Assembly: GCF_902506345.1 (NCBI RefSeq)
Contig: NZ_LR733413.1
Span: forward strand, 2,257,893-2,321,892
Reading direction: 5' to 3'
DNA from: Flavobacterium sp. 9R
GTDB lineage: Bacteria; Bacteroidota; Bacteroidia; Flavobacteriales; Flavobacteriaceae
Length of the DNA: 64,000 bases
The position numbers and the translations under genes were made by a program. The stretch's first letter is position 1. Each line of letters starts with the position of its first letter. Below are positions 34,902-43,459 of the stretch, in pieces. The notes beneath the pieces were generated by a model, which was given only the letters and a program-made list of their open reading frames with translations, made no database searches and was not told the DNA's origin.

Positions 34902-34977
34902 TTCCAAAATATGGAACAAAAATCAATCTGATAAAGCACAAAACCCTTGTAAAATCAAGGGTTTCTTGTTTTGGCAC
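34902..34977 (+). promoter_or_regulatory. candidate regulated promoter region of the three-domain kinase-like gene
   Basis: The palindrome TTCCA-AAATA-TGGAA (34902-34916) is centred 62 bp before TTGGCAC (34971-34977), a perfect sigma-54 -24 half. The expected TTGC -12 half is not present (GTTTTCCA instead). A 9-bp hairpin AAACCCTTG/CAAGGGTTT (34941-34964) lies between them. Transcription from here would start close to 35000, which favours the ATG at 35015. Confidence 0.4.
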
Positions 34978-35014
34978 AGTTTTCCAATTGATTGTAGTAC
35001 AAAACACTATAATC

Positions 35015-37396
35015 ATGAAAGCAATTTTAAAATTAACCGGCTACGATTTCTCTCCAAAAAAAATAAATGGAAACGAAGAAAGCATCAAATTATCTTATAT
35101 CTCCAACAGCGATGGTTCCCCAAGATGGATTTGGAATTCTCAAAATAAAGTTCCTTCGTTTCTGAAATTTTATAATGCAGGAAACAAAAGTTCTTGGTTA
35201 TTCACAAAAATGATTCAAGTGATTTTTGCTTTACAATTGCAACGTCTTTTCTTCAAACAAAAAAAATGGTTTTATACTGTTGAAGAAAATCCTCTTTTTG
35301 ATTGCAAAGGTGATTGGGCACTATTTACTGGTTCCCAAGAAACTAATGACAAAGCTGTTTTGTATGCGAACAAAACCTTCTATAAAATTGCTTGTACTGA
35401 AACTGCAACTCAATTAATAGAAAACGAATACAAAGTTCTGAAAGAATTACAACTAGCTCGAAAAAGTTTTACAACTCCATTGGTTCGTATGGTCAACAAA
35501 CAAATCATACAACTCTCTGATGTATCGATAAATGGTAAAAGAAAGACCAAAATTTCAGATAGCCATTTGAAAGTATTGAATGAAATGGCCTTGATAAAAA
35601 AACAAACCATTGCGGTAGAAAAATGGGATTGGTTCCGTCAATTAGAATCTAACTTTCTAGAGATTCAAGACTCAAGAATTCCTCAAAACTTGGTACGTAA
35701 AATAGAATTTCTATTAAATACTGTGACCAATAGACAAAGAGTTACCATTGGATTCTCTCAAGGTGATTTCACGCCTTGGAATCAGTTTCAACAAGGCGAA
35801 ACTATCGCAATGTATGATTGGGAATTAGCACGAGTAGACCGTCCGTATGCCTTTGATTATTTTCATTTTGTTATTCAACAAGGAGCATTAGTTGATAGAA
35901 AAAATTGGTCAAGTATATACAAAGACCTAAAAGAACAATGTGTTGATAGCAAAGGAAACTGTCTTTTCAATAATGATTTGGATACGTTCAAAACACAGCT
36001 AAAATGGTATTTCTTAACCAATTGCATGCATTACCTAAAAGAATATGCTGAACAAGAAAAATGGCAAAATAAAATCGAAAGGTTATTGAATCTTTGGAAT
36101 GAAGGATTGGATTTATTCTTTGAAGAAGATAAAGCGCCAAGAGAATTAGTAATTATGGAAGTTTTTGATAGCATCCAAAACAGCGAATATGGTGCACTAA
36201 AATTTCCAAATTTTGCTCCAGAAAAACTAAGCGAAGCCTCTGATATTGACATTGTAATCGAAAAAAAAGGAGCCAAAAAATTATTGCATCTTCTGATGAA
36301 TCATCATTTGGTGAGTCGCGTTTCGGTTCAAAAAAAATCGTTCAAGTATGCAATTCAAGCTGTTCTTGTAGATGGAAGCATTTTGGCTTTGGATTTAATT
36401 TGGCAAATAAAAGTTCGTGGTTTAGAAGTAATGGATGCGCACGAAGTTTATAAAAACAATCCTATATCCCCTTTTGGAATTAGGCAAGCGCGCACTATAG
36501 ACTCTGCTAGATTTACAGCCTTATCGAGTTTGTTAACAAATACTAACGTTCCAAGCCGATATAGTCATTACCTACCACTACTAGAAAAATCACAAAACGT
36601 ATTGGATTTACAAATTAACTATTGCATTCAAAACAACAAAAGCGACATATCTAGATTGTTGCAATTCATCAAGAAAAACCCTAAAAACCAATCCCTTTTA
36701 TACTTAAAAAATAGCGTGATGTATGTTCTTGATACGTTGCAAAATTACACTAACAAAAGTGGATACGTCATTTCTTTTAGCGGCATAAATAATGCTGAAA
36801 AATCAACGGTGATTGAACAAATAGCCCAACGTATACAAAAACAGCTTCGTAAGCCAGTAATAGTTTTACGTCAACGTCCCTCCATATTACCGTTGTTAAG
36901 TAATTGGAAACAATCAAAAGAAGCAACTGAATTAGCTACTATTAACACTCAGTCAAGTCAAGAAAAAAACAAAACTACAGTCGCTTCATTGCTACGATTT
37001 TCTTACTACTATTTAGATTATATGATTGGCCAATTTGTGATTTATTTCAAATACATTATTCGCGGATATGTAGTAGTCTATGATAAATACTACTTTGATT
37101 TCATCAATGACAGTAAACAAAGTGATATTCTCTTGCCTAAAAAACTAACAGCCTTTGGGTATCATTTTTTAATGCAACCTGACTTTAACTTCTTGCTTTT
37201 TGCAGATGCTTCAACCCTTATGAAAAGAAAACAAGAACCTACTAAAAATGCTATTGAGGAACTTACTTCAGATTATAGAGAGTTGTTCGAAAGTCAACAA
37301 AAGAGAAGAAGTTCAAGCATCTACCAATCCATCAATAACGTGGACTTTGATGTCACTATGAATCAAGTATTGAAAACGCTAACGATAATGAACTAA
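35015..37396 (+). CDS. three-domain protein: aminoglycoside phosphotransferase-like, nucleotidyltransferase-like, thymidylate kinase-like
   Basis: A protein of about 793 aa. Residues about 60-370 form an APH/choline-kinase-like domain: FSQGDFTPWN (Brenner-type loop, near 248) and MYDWELARVDRPYAFDYFHF (metal site). A middle part has ASDIDIVIEKKG (near 408), as in nucleotidyltransferases. The C-terminal 210 residues resemble thymidylate kinase, but the P-loop reads SGINNAEKST near 587, with Glu replacing the last Gly of GxxxxGKS. It precedes two glycosyltransferases, so a role in glycan or surface-polymer synthesis is plausible but unproven. Confidence 0.75.
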   Translation: MKAILKLTGYDFSPKKINGNEESIKLSYISNSDGSPRWIWNSQNKVPSFLKFYNAGNKSSWLFTKMIQVIFALQLQRLFFKQKKWFYTVEENPLFDCKGDWALFTGSQETNDKAVLYANKTFYKIACTETATQLIENEYKVLKELQLARKSFTTPLVRMVNKQIIQLSDVSINGKRKTKISDSHLKVLNEMALIKKQTIAVEKWDWFRQLESNFLEIQDSRIPQNLVRKIEFLLNTVTNRQRVTIGFSQGDFTPWNQFQQGETIAMYDWELARVDRPYAFDYFHFVIQQGALVDRKNWSSIYKDLKEQCVDSKGNCLFNNDLDTFKTQLKWYFLTNCMHYLKEYAEQEKWQNKIERLLNLWNEGLDLFFEEDKAPRELVIMEVFDSIQNSEYGALKFPNFAPEKLSEASDIDIVIEKKGAKKLLHLLMNHHLVSRVSVQKKSFKYAIQAVLVDGSILALDLIWQIKVRGLEVMDAHEVYKNNPISPFGIRQARTIDSARFTALSSLLTNTNVPSRYSHYLPLLEKSQNVLDLQINYCIQNNKSDISRLLQFIKKNPKNQSLLYLKNSVMYVLDTLQNYTNKSGYVISFSGINNAEKSTVIEQIAQRIQKQLRKPVIVLRQRPSILPLLSNWKQSKEATELATINTQSSQEKNKTTVASLLRFSYYYLDYMIGQFVIYFKYIIRGYVVVYDKYYFDFINDSKQSDILLPKKLTAFGYHFLMQPDFNFLLFADASTLMKRKQEPTKNAIEELTSDYRELFESQQKRRSSSIYQSINNVDFDVTMNQVLKTLTIMN

Positions 37397-37477
37397 AGCT
37401 TCTTAATAAAATACTATACAATTTAGGAAATACGCATTTTTAATTTAATCCTGATAAATACCGCTGCCTTACATCAG

Positions 37478-37550
37478 TCCCTTTGGAATACGTTGGGTTA
37501 CTCTATTCCTTACTGCAAAAATGTAGTTTCGATATAAAAATCCAAAGGGA
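37478..37550 (+). repeat. 73-bp stem-loop element in the spacer before the first GT4 gene
   Basis: TCCCTTTGGA (37478-37487) and TCCAAAGGGA (37541-37550) are perfect 10-bp inverted repeats around a 53-nt interior. The spacer 37397-37718 has no convincing gene. A second inverted repeat, AGCAAC (37609-37614) with GTTGCT (37624-37629), lies 62 bp before a TTGG at 37681. Confidence 0.55.
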
Positions 37551-37718
37551 ATGTTGTTAGGTGAAATGATCTGCAACCTCGAATTTTAATAATCAGAGGG
37601 TAAAACGGAGCAACATAATAAGAGTTGCTTTAAAGTGTCTTCATAATGATATTGAAGTCTTTTCAAAAGAATACAATCACTTGGTGGTGTGACACCAAAT
37701 CAATAAAAAATAGAAGTT

Positions 37719-38948
37719 ATGTCAATCAAAACAATTTTAGCAACTTGCTACACCGTAAATCCTTATAGAGGTTCTAAAGAAAAAATGGGTTGGAACTTCA
37801 TAGTTCAAATTGCTCGCTATCAAAAAGTGATTGCAATAACTCGTAAAAAGAATCAGGCTCCCATTGAAAAATATCTCAACGAAAATAAAAATCCAGTATT
37901 CAACAATATTACATTCTTGTATTTTGATTTACCTAATTGGATGCGATTTTGGAAAAAAGAAGGCCGCGGAGGGTTGCTGCATTATTACATGTGGCAGAGA
38001 AGTATAGTCCCTTTTATAAAAAGGCAAACACTCTCTTTTGACATTGTTCACAACGTCAACTTTAATACAGATTGGATGCCTAGTTTTTTATGGAAACTGA
38101 ACAAGCCTATGGTTTGGGGACCCGTTGGTTCTAATTCTCGTATTCCGAAACAATACCTAAAGTTGTATTCTAAAAAGCACCATTTGTTTAACGAACTGAC
38201 TTGGATAGTAAAAAATTTAATTTGGAAACATTCGCAATCACTACAAAAAACAATCGATAACAGCACGCATATTTGGTGTATGAATCGCAATGTTCCTACT
38301 AATTTGGGATTAAAAGAAGAGAATTACTCGATACATCCACCTGTAGCTTCAGAAGACTTTTTCTCTGCAAAAAAAGAGAAAAGCAATCAATTCAATGTTT
38401 TGAGTGTTGGTCGATTTGTTGCCTTAAAGGGCTTCGATTTGACTATCAACGCATTTATCGGTTTTGTCCGTTCGTTGCCTAGAGGTGAACAAAAATATTG
38501 CAAACTAACACTAATTGGAACAGGACCCGAAAAAGAATTGTATCAAAAAATAATAGACCAAAACGATGCTAACGATTGTATAGAGATTTTAGAATGGATG
38601 GACCAGCAATCATTGATGCAGAAATACCAAGACGCAACTGTCTTCTTATTTCCTTCTCATGAAGGGGCAGGAATGGTGATTGCTGAGGCCCTTTCGTTTG
38701 GCTTACCAATTATATGTTTGGATAATGATGGCCCTGGACAATACATTACCGAAGCGATGGGAATTGCAGTACCTGAACAAAGCTACACAGACACTATAAT
38801 CGGTTTAAAACAAGCGCTTTTAAAACTTTATAAAATCCCCCATCTTACCAAGATAATGAGTGATCGAGCACGTAAACACTATGAAGAAAAATTTAGCTGG
38901 GAAAGTAGAGGAGCTCATCTAAAAAATATCTACAACAAAATTGCATAA
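37719..38948 (+). CDS. GT4 family glycosyltransferase
   Basis: A 409-aa GT-B fold enzyme with no signal peptide. The N-terminal half has a conserved acceptor-side region (FDIVHNVNFNTDWMPSFLWKLNKPMVWGPVGSNSRIP). The C-terminal donor domain shows VLSVGRFVALKGFDLTINAF, LTLIGTGPEK and the E-x7-E motif FPSHEGAGMVIAEALSFGLPIICLDNDGPG, which binds the nucleotide sugar. Specificity cannot be read. It is isolated by 322-bp and 381-bp spacers, unusual for an operon. Confidence 0.92.
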   Translation: MSIKTILATCYTVNPYRGSKEKMGWNFIVQIARYQKVIAITRKKNQAPIEKYLNENKNPVFNNITFLYFDLPNWMRFWKKEGRGGLLHYYMWQRSIVPFIKRQTLSFDIVHNVNFNTDWMPSFLWKLNKPMVWGPVGSNSRIPKQYLKLYSKKHHLFNELTWIVKNLIWKHSQSLQKTIDNSTHIWCMNRNVPTNLGLKEENYSIHPPVASEDFFSAKKEKSNQFNVLSVGRFVALKGFDLTINAFIGFVRSLPRGEQKYCKLTLIGTGPEKELYQKIIDQNDANDCIEILEWMDQQSLMQKYQDATVFLFPSHEGAGMVIAEALSFGLPIICLDNDGPGQYITEAMGIAVPEQSYTDTIIGLKQALLKLYKIPHLTKIMSDRARKHYEEKFSWESRGAHLKNIYNKIA

Positions 38949-39165
38949 TAGAATTCCAAACTATGTGTTGGTCAAAAATTTAAGTCGGAGATGACCTTTA
39001 TAAGGCTGTACTAAAACCATCTCAAATGGCTCCCTTTCAATTTTTTAAATTACTGAAAAAGATGAATACCTACTTTGTAATAGGGTAATCTCACTTTTGT
39101 GGCTACGCCATTTTTAGACCGAAACCACTCTAATTTTTCCATTTAACCTTCCAATAATCCAAAAT

Positions 39166-39244
39166 TTGGAATTTTTCCAATGCCAAAAAACAAAGAACAC
39201 CAGTGTTTACGGGACTTCTGTAACATTAGCATAATTCTTGGCAT
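39166..39244 (+). promoter_or_regulatory. palindrome plus TTGGC element upstream of the second GT4 gene
   Basis: TTGGAA-TTT-TTCCAA (39166-39180) is centred 65 bp before TTGGCAT (39238-39244). The arrangement parallels those at 33814 and 34902, though the half-site order is reversed here. The rest of the spacer 38949-39329 holds nothing I can name. Confidence 0.35.
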
Positions 39245-39329
39245 AAGTTAAAAGAACAATGGCATAAAAAGTCATTATGAATAACTAAGAAAAAAAACTA
39301 TTTACACAACATTTATAACACATAACATT

Positions 39330-40400
39330 ATGAAAATTATAGCCGTACATTTAGTAAACGATTTTAGCGAAAGCTCAAAAGTTTTAAAACAACTAGTAAA
39401 AGGTTGGTCTAAAAATAATATCAATGCCGAGCTTTATATGGGTAAAGGTAGAAAAGGTTTTTTGTCTACTACGACACAAACTACTACTAATCATTTTTGG
39501 TATCCCGTTTTTAAAAATCCAATATTAAAATTGCTATTTATTATAACTAGCCAATTTATACTATTTACTAAACTTCTTTTTACTTTAAAAAAATCGGATA
39601 CGCTTTATATCAATACGGTATTGCCATTTGGTGCTGCTTTAGCAGGAAAAATAAGAGGGTGCAAAATTATGTACCATATTCACGACACCAGCTTGACTCC
39701 AAAAATTTTCAAACTGTTCCTTTTTAACGTTGTAAAATGGACAGCAAATGAAGTTGTTTATGTTTCTGATTTCTTAGCCAAACAAGAGCCTCTAAAAATA
39801 AAAAGTAATGTAATTTACAACGTACTAGAAAAAGACTTTATAAACCAATGCAAGGGTATTAAAACTACTCAAAAAGAAAGTAAAATTATTCTAATGATTT
39901 GTTCTTTAAAAGCGAATAAAGGGGTTAGCGAGTTTTTGCAATTGGCACATTTGAATAGAAATTATACATTCAAATTGGTGCTAGATGCTTCTCAAAAAGA
40001 AATTGACAACTACTTTAAATTAGAATATCTTCCAGACAATTTAGTTATTTACCCAACACAAGAAGATACACATCCTTTCTACAGAGAAGCTAGTATAGTG
40101 CTCAATTTGTCTGATACTCGTTCATCAGTAGAGACTTTTGGTCTTACTATTCTAGAAGCAATGGCCTATGGATTGCCAACAATTGTTCCCCCTGTAGGTG
40201 GTGTAGTTGAATTAGTAAAAGAGGGTGAAAATGGCTTTTTGATTGACAGCAAAAACATCCCATTGCTCACCAGAAGCTTGAACGAATTATTACAAAACAC
40301 GGCTCTTTATCAAAAAATGAGTACTACTGCAAAAGAATACAGCCGTTTTTTCTGCGAAGAGTATTTTGAGAGTGAATCTACTAGAATCCTTTCGAACTAA
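39330..40400 (+). CDS. GT4 family glycosyltransferase
   Basis: The 356-aa protein is a GT-B fold retaining transferase. The N-terminal domain includes a hydrophobic membrane-associating stretch (LLFIITSQFILFTKLLF). SDTLYINTVLPFGAALAGKIRGCKIMYHIHDT is the acceptor-side core. The donor domain has IILMICSLKANKGVSEFLQLA and TRSSVETFGLTILEAMAYGLPTIVPPVGGVVELV with the E-x7-E pair. Together with the upstream GT4 it may build a surface glycan. Confidence 0.9.
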   Translation: MKIIAVHLVNDFSESSKVLKQLVKGWSKNNINAELYMGKGRKGFLSTTTQTTTNHFWYPVFKNPILKLLFIITSQFILFTKLLFTLKKSDTLYINTVLPFGAALAGKIRGCKIMYHIHDTSLTPKIFKLFLFNVVKWTANEVVYVSDFLAKQEPLKIKSNVIYNVLEKDFINQCKGIKTTQKESKIILMICSLKANKGVSEFLQLAHLNRNYTFKLVLDASQKEIDNYFKLEYLPDNLVIYPTQEDTHPFYREASIVLNLSDTRSSVETFGLTILEAMAYGLPTIVPPVGGVVELVKEGENGFLIDSKNIPLLTRSLNELLQNTALYQKMSTTAKEYSRFFCEEYFESESTRILSN

Positions 40401-40464
40401 AACCAAGAAAGAAAAGCAAAACTCAAACATCATCCTTTTTGCTCCATCAATAATTAGGTAAATT

Positions 40465-40516
40465 CTACTTTCGAAGCTACTAAATTGTATTTGCATCATT
40501 AGTTTCTCGAAAGTAG
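40465..40516 (+). repeat. long inverted repeat in the spacer after the second GT4 gene
   Basis: CTACTTTCGA (40465-40474) pairs perfectly with TCGAAAGTAG (40507-40516), and inner ACTAA/TTAGT can extend the stem. There is no U-tract, so it is not a classic terminator. Apart from this and the -7 element at 40784, the 414-bp spacer 40401-40814 shows no feature. Confidence 0.5.
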
Positions 40517-40783
40517 TTTAACCTACTAAAATAACATTCCCCATTGTAAATATTTGTATAGGCTTTTGGGTTTGGGTTTCGATTTGGTAAATTATTTCTC
40601 AACTGCAACGATTCTCTTTCATCCCTTATTTATGTTTTGGTTGGTCGTTCAAAACCATTTATTAATTAACAAATATGAGGATTGAAAAATCGTTGAAAAA
40701 AAATCGAAAATGACCCTACCAAATTTTAACATAAAATACAGATTTCGTGCTGCATTTTTTTTACGATGACATTAATATTTAGT

Positions 40784-40791
40784 TATATTTG
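40784..40791 (+). promoter_or_regulatory. -7 element of the HNH-like gene
   Basis: TATATTTG matches TAnnTTTG, 23 bp before the start codon; no clear -33 TTG. Confidence 0.4.
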
Positions 40792-40814
40792 TTTCAAATC
40801 AATCTAAGCCACAT

Positions 40815-41393
40815 ATGATTCGATTATATCCAAACGAACAAGTTAAAGAATTCGACGTACACGAATCCTTGCAATTGCGCTATGCAATTACCAGCCGAGG
40901 AAGGCTGATTAGTTTTAAAGACAAAATTGAAGAAGGTCGTGAATTAAAAGGAAGCACCATAGACGGCTACCGTATTTTTCGCTACAAAATCAATTCTGGA
41001 GAAAAACCAGTCAACCGACATCTCTTTTTTTACAAACTCATTGCGGAGCATTTTATCCCAAAACAGTCCGAAGACCAAGTTCACGTGCTACATTTAGATT
41101 ATGTGCGTGATAACGACTCCCTTCGAAACTTGAAATGGGCGACACGCGAAGAATTTTTGGAACACAACCGAAAAAGTCCACACGTGATTCAAGCAAGAAA
41201 AAATTTGCTAGAACACAACATCAAATCTGATGGAAGAAAATTGACGGTAACCAAAGTGATGCGCATCAAAAAAATGCTACAAAATCCCAACAGAAAAACT
41301 AGGATTAAAATGATTGCCAAGCAATTTGGTGTCAGCGAAATGCAAATTTTCCGCATTAAATCTGGTGAAAACTGGGGACATATCGTCGTCTAA
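40815..41393 (+). CDS. NUMOD4/HNH-like protein with C-terminal helix-turn-helix
   Basis: The 192-aa protein has the NUMOD4-like start (YAITSRGRLISFKDKIEEGRELKGSTIDGYRIFRYKI). An HNH-like segment follows, NRHLFFYKLIAEHFIP then HVLHLDYVRDNDSLRNLKWATREE, where the usual first-position catalytic pair is altered. A basic C-terminal region ends in IKMIAKQFGVSEMQIFRIKSGENWGHI, a helix-turn-helix. Such proteins derive from homing endonucleases. Here it may be a domesticated DNA-binding protein. Its stop overlaps the convergent YjbR gene by 4 bp. Confidence 0.78.
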   Translation: MIRLYPNEQVKEFDVHESLQLRYAITSRGRLISFKDKIEEGRELKGSTIDGYRIFRYKINSGEKPVNRHLFFYKLIAEHFIPKQSEDQVHVLHLDYVRDNDSLRNLKWATREEFLEHNRKSPHVIQARKNLLEHNIKSDGRKLTVTKVMRIKKMLQNPNRKTRIKMIAKQFGVSEMQIFRIKSGENWGHIVV

Positions 41394-41764
41394 TCGATAG
41401 GTAAATCAGCAATTTCGCCCTGTATTTTTTTCGTAAGACTTTTAAAAACTAAGTCATACGAATGGTCGATTAATGCTTTGAGCATAGCATCTGGAACATC
41501 TTGATTAATCGCAACGGTGTTCCAGTGTATTTTGCTCATATGATACCCTTCCTTGATGGCGTCGTAATTGGCACGCAATTCTAAAGCGCGCTCGGGATCA
41601 CACTTGAGATTTACCGAGGGTTCCTTCTTTTCCCATTGTTTTAACGAAGACAGGGCAAACATTTTGCCTCCTACTTTAAAAACTAAAGTGTCTTCATCAA
41701 AAGGAAAATGCTCTGTTACTGCTTTTTTTGACAAGCAGTACTCATAAAATGTTTCTAAATTCAT
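41390..41764 (-). CDS. MmcQ/YjbR family DNA-binding protein
   Basis: A 124-aa protein with the CyaY-like fold of the YjbR family: LETFYEYCLSKKAVTEHFPFDEDTLVFKVGGKMFAL, VNLKCDPERALELRANYDAIKEGYHMSKIHWNTV, and LIDHSYDLVFKSL. DNA binding is reported for the family, but the cellular role is not clear. It is the last of three minus-strand genes linked by 4-bp overlaps. Confidence 0.93.
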   Translation of the reverse strand: MNLETFYEYCLSKKAVTEHFPFDEDTLVFKVGGKMFALSSLKQWEKKEPSVNLKCDPERALELRANYDAIKEGYHMSKIHWNTVAINQDVPDAMLKALIDHSYDLVFKSLTKKIQGEIADLPID

Positions 41765-42162
41765 ACTTTTATTTTTTCCATCATCTTTTCGGGATGAGCT
41801 AAGGTTGTAAATCCAAATTTTTCATATAAAAAATGGGCATCTGTCGTGGCCAATCGCCAGATTTTCACTTGTTGTAATTGCGGCTCTTCCATCATTGCTT
41901 GTATCAAAATCGAAGAATACCCTTTACCTCGATACTCCTCAGCGATAAAGACATCCATAACGTACGCAAAAACCACATAATCCGTAATTACTCTGGCAAA
42001 CCCAATTTGGGCATCATCCTGATAAACCCCAAAACACACCGAACTATCAATGCATACTTGTACCTCTTCGATTGTTCGACCAGCCGCCCAATAGATATCC
42101 TTCAAAAAATTTTGAATAAAATGAACATCCAACTTTGTTTTATCGGTAGAAACGCGAATCAT
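41761..42162 (-). CDS. GNAT family N-acetyltransferase
   Basis: A 133-aa GNAT. The acetyl-CoA pyrophosphate loop is VFIAEEYRGKGYSSILIQAMM (R/Q-x-x-G-x-G/A). IGFARVITDYVVFAYVMDVF is the preceding strand and FLYEKFGFTTL the terminal motif. Substrate unknown. It overlaps both neighbours by 4 bp, so it is translated with the cyclase-family and YjbR genes. Confidence 0.92.
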   Translation of the reverse strand: MIRVSTDKTKLDVHFIQNFLKDIYWAAGRTIEEVQVCIDSSVCFGVYQDDAQIGFARVITDYVVFAYVMDVFIAEEYRGKGYSSILIQAMMEEPQLQQVKIWRLATTDAHFLYEKFGFTTLAHPEKMMEKIKV

Positions 42163-42929
42163 ATTTGGTATAAAATAGGTTTACTCGGACTGGCATCATT
42201 TTCAAAAGATGCAATTTGCAAATTCAACACATAAGGACCATCTAGCACTTCATCGGGCACGTAAATCATTTCGGTGATAGTGCAATTCAATCTTGCATCT
42301 GCATTAAGGTTATTCACATCTTTTACATTCCAAAACGCTTTGTGCGCCAATAATTTTCCCTCATCTTTCTCCTTGTCTACACTCGGCAAATCGATTAATA
42401 AATGTTGGATACCGTTTTCACGAATAAACTGCGCTGCTTCTTCCGTCAGATACGGTGGATTGGTATTCGAATAGTTTTGGTGTTTTTTTAATTTAAAATT
42501 AGGCAAAGTTCTAATTACTAAAGCTTCAAAAGAAATACCCGATTGTAATGTTACCTCGAGCGCAGTCGAGAGGCTTTTTAATGTAATCACTAAATCTTCC
42601 CCCTGCACTTCTGGCACCACAGAAATCAATTCAGCTCTAAAGAAAAACTGTTTCAAACATTGATTCACACTGTAAAATTCCCGCGTGATGTGTCCCAAAC
42701 ATTCGGTATGCGTACCGTGTCCGTGTGGATTGAAAAAGATGTTATTAAAATTGGTCGATGAGCTTCCTTCCGATACTTTCCCAACCCAATCCCCAAAAAC
42801 TACTGGTTCAATGACGGGTTTTTCAATATACCAAGCAATAGGATTTTCATCGGTGTTGGTCAAAGGAATCGAAATATCAATGGGCTTTGATAAGTCGATT
42901 GTATATTCGTTGTTGATGGTTGCTTTCAT
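42159..42929 (-). CDS. cyclase family protein (kynurenine formamidase-like)
   Basis: A 256-aa metal-dependent hydrolase. The family motif H-x-G-T-H appears as NPHGHGTHTECLGH, with Glu where Asp is more usual. LLIDLPSVDKEKDEGKLLAHKAFW continues the core. Family members hydrolyse N-formylkynurenine or related amides, but no kynurenine genes are nearby. It is first in the three-gene operon. Its start codon lies 7 bp from repeat R2 of the GxxExxY cassette. Confidence 0.85.
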   Translation of the reverse strand: MKATINNEYTIDLSKPIDISIPLTNTDENPIAWYIEKPVIEPVVFGDWVGKVSEGSSSTNFNNIFFNPHGHGTHTECLGHITREFYSVNQCLKQFFFRAELISVVPEVQGEDLVITLKSLSTALEVTLQSGISFEALVIRTLPNFKLKKHQNYSNTNPPYLTEEAAQFIRENGIQHLLIDLPSVDKEKDEGKLLAHKAFWNVKDVNNLNADARLNCTITEMIYVPDEVLDGPYVLNLQIASFENDASPSKPILYQI

Positions 42930-42935
42930 ATTTTT

Positions 42936-42976
42936 AACCGCAAGGTTCGCAAAGTTTTACGCAAAGTTCGCAAAGT
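42936..42976 (+). repeat. dispersed CGCAA-type repeat, copy R2
   Basis: AACCGCAAGGTTCGCAAAG followed by two CGCAAAG units. It forms the left edge of the GxxExxY gene block. Confidence 0.75.
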
Positions 42977-42986
42977 AATTATTTAT

Positions 42987-43364
42987 CTAAAGATTATTTG
43001 CCACTCTTTTAATTCCGTTTTTGATTAATACAACATTAAAATTCATAAGTAAACCTAATTTGCAATTCGTTAATTTCAAATAAGTTAGTAATTGAGCAAA
43101 ATGAACTTCATTTAAGGCGTCCACTGATTTTATTTCTATTATTAATTTATCTTCAACTACTATATCAATGCGATACCCAACATCTAATTTAACTTCTTCA
43201 TAAATCAAAGGCAATGGTTTCTGTTTTTGAACGGCTAATCCTGATTTTTTTAATTCATAGAACAAACATTCTTCATAAGCACTTTCCAAAAGACCTGGGC
43301 CTAACGTTTGATGGACTTTTAATGCACAATCAAAAACAACTCTTGATAATTCGTTTTCAGTCAT
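42987..43364 (-). CDS. GxxExxY protein (PDDEXK-like)
   Basis: A 125-aa protein with the family signature GPGLLESAYEECLFYEL (G-x-x-E-x-x-Y). A nuclease-like core follows: YRIDIVVEDKLIIEIKSVDALNEVHFAQLLTYLKLT, with D and E-x-K of a PD-(D/E)XK fold. The function is not established. It lies alone between the cyclase operon and hemW, and is bounded on both sides by CGCAA-type repeats, suggesting it arrived as a small cassette. Confidence 0.9.
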   Translation of the reverse strand: MTENELSRVVFDCALKVHQTLGPGLLESAYEECLFYELKKSGLAVQKQKPLPLIYEEVKLDVGYRIDIVVEDKLIIEIKSVDALNEVHFAQLLTYLKLTNCKLGLLMNFNVVLIKNGIKRVANNL

Positions 43365-43374
43365 AATTTTTTTT

Positions 43375-43416
43375 AAACCGCAAGGTTCGCAAAGGGTTAC
43401 GCAAAGGACGCTAAGC
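43375..43416 (+). repeat. dispersed CGCAA-type repeat, copy R3
   Basis: AACCGCAAGGTTCGCAAAG then GGTTACGCAAAGGACGC. It is inverted relative to R4, 44 bp away, so the two can pair into a long stem. Confidence 0.75.
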
Positions 43417-43459
43417 TTTGTCTTATTTTTTAAATAAATGTAAGAAAAAATTTCAATTC

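Noticed and set aside
34971..34990. Complete sigma-54 promoter upstream of the three-domain gene
   Set aside because: The -24 half TTGGCAC is perfect, but no TTGC follows at the required GG-N10-GC spacing, so I list it only as a candidate regulated region.
37397..37718. Degraded coding sequence on the minus strand of the GT4 spacer
   Set aside because: Short frames are interrupted by stops in every phase and resemble no family I know.
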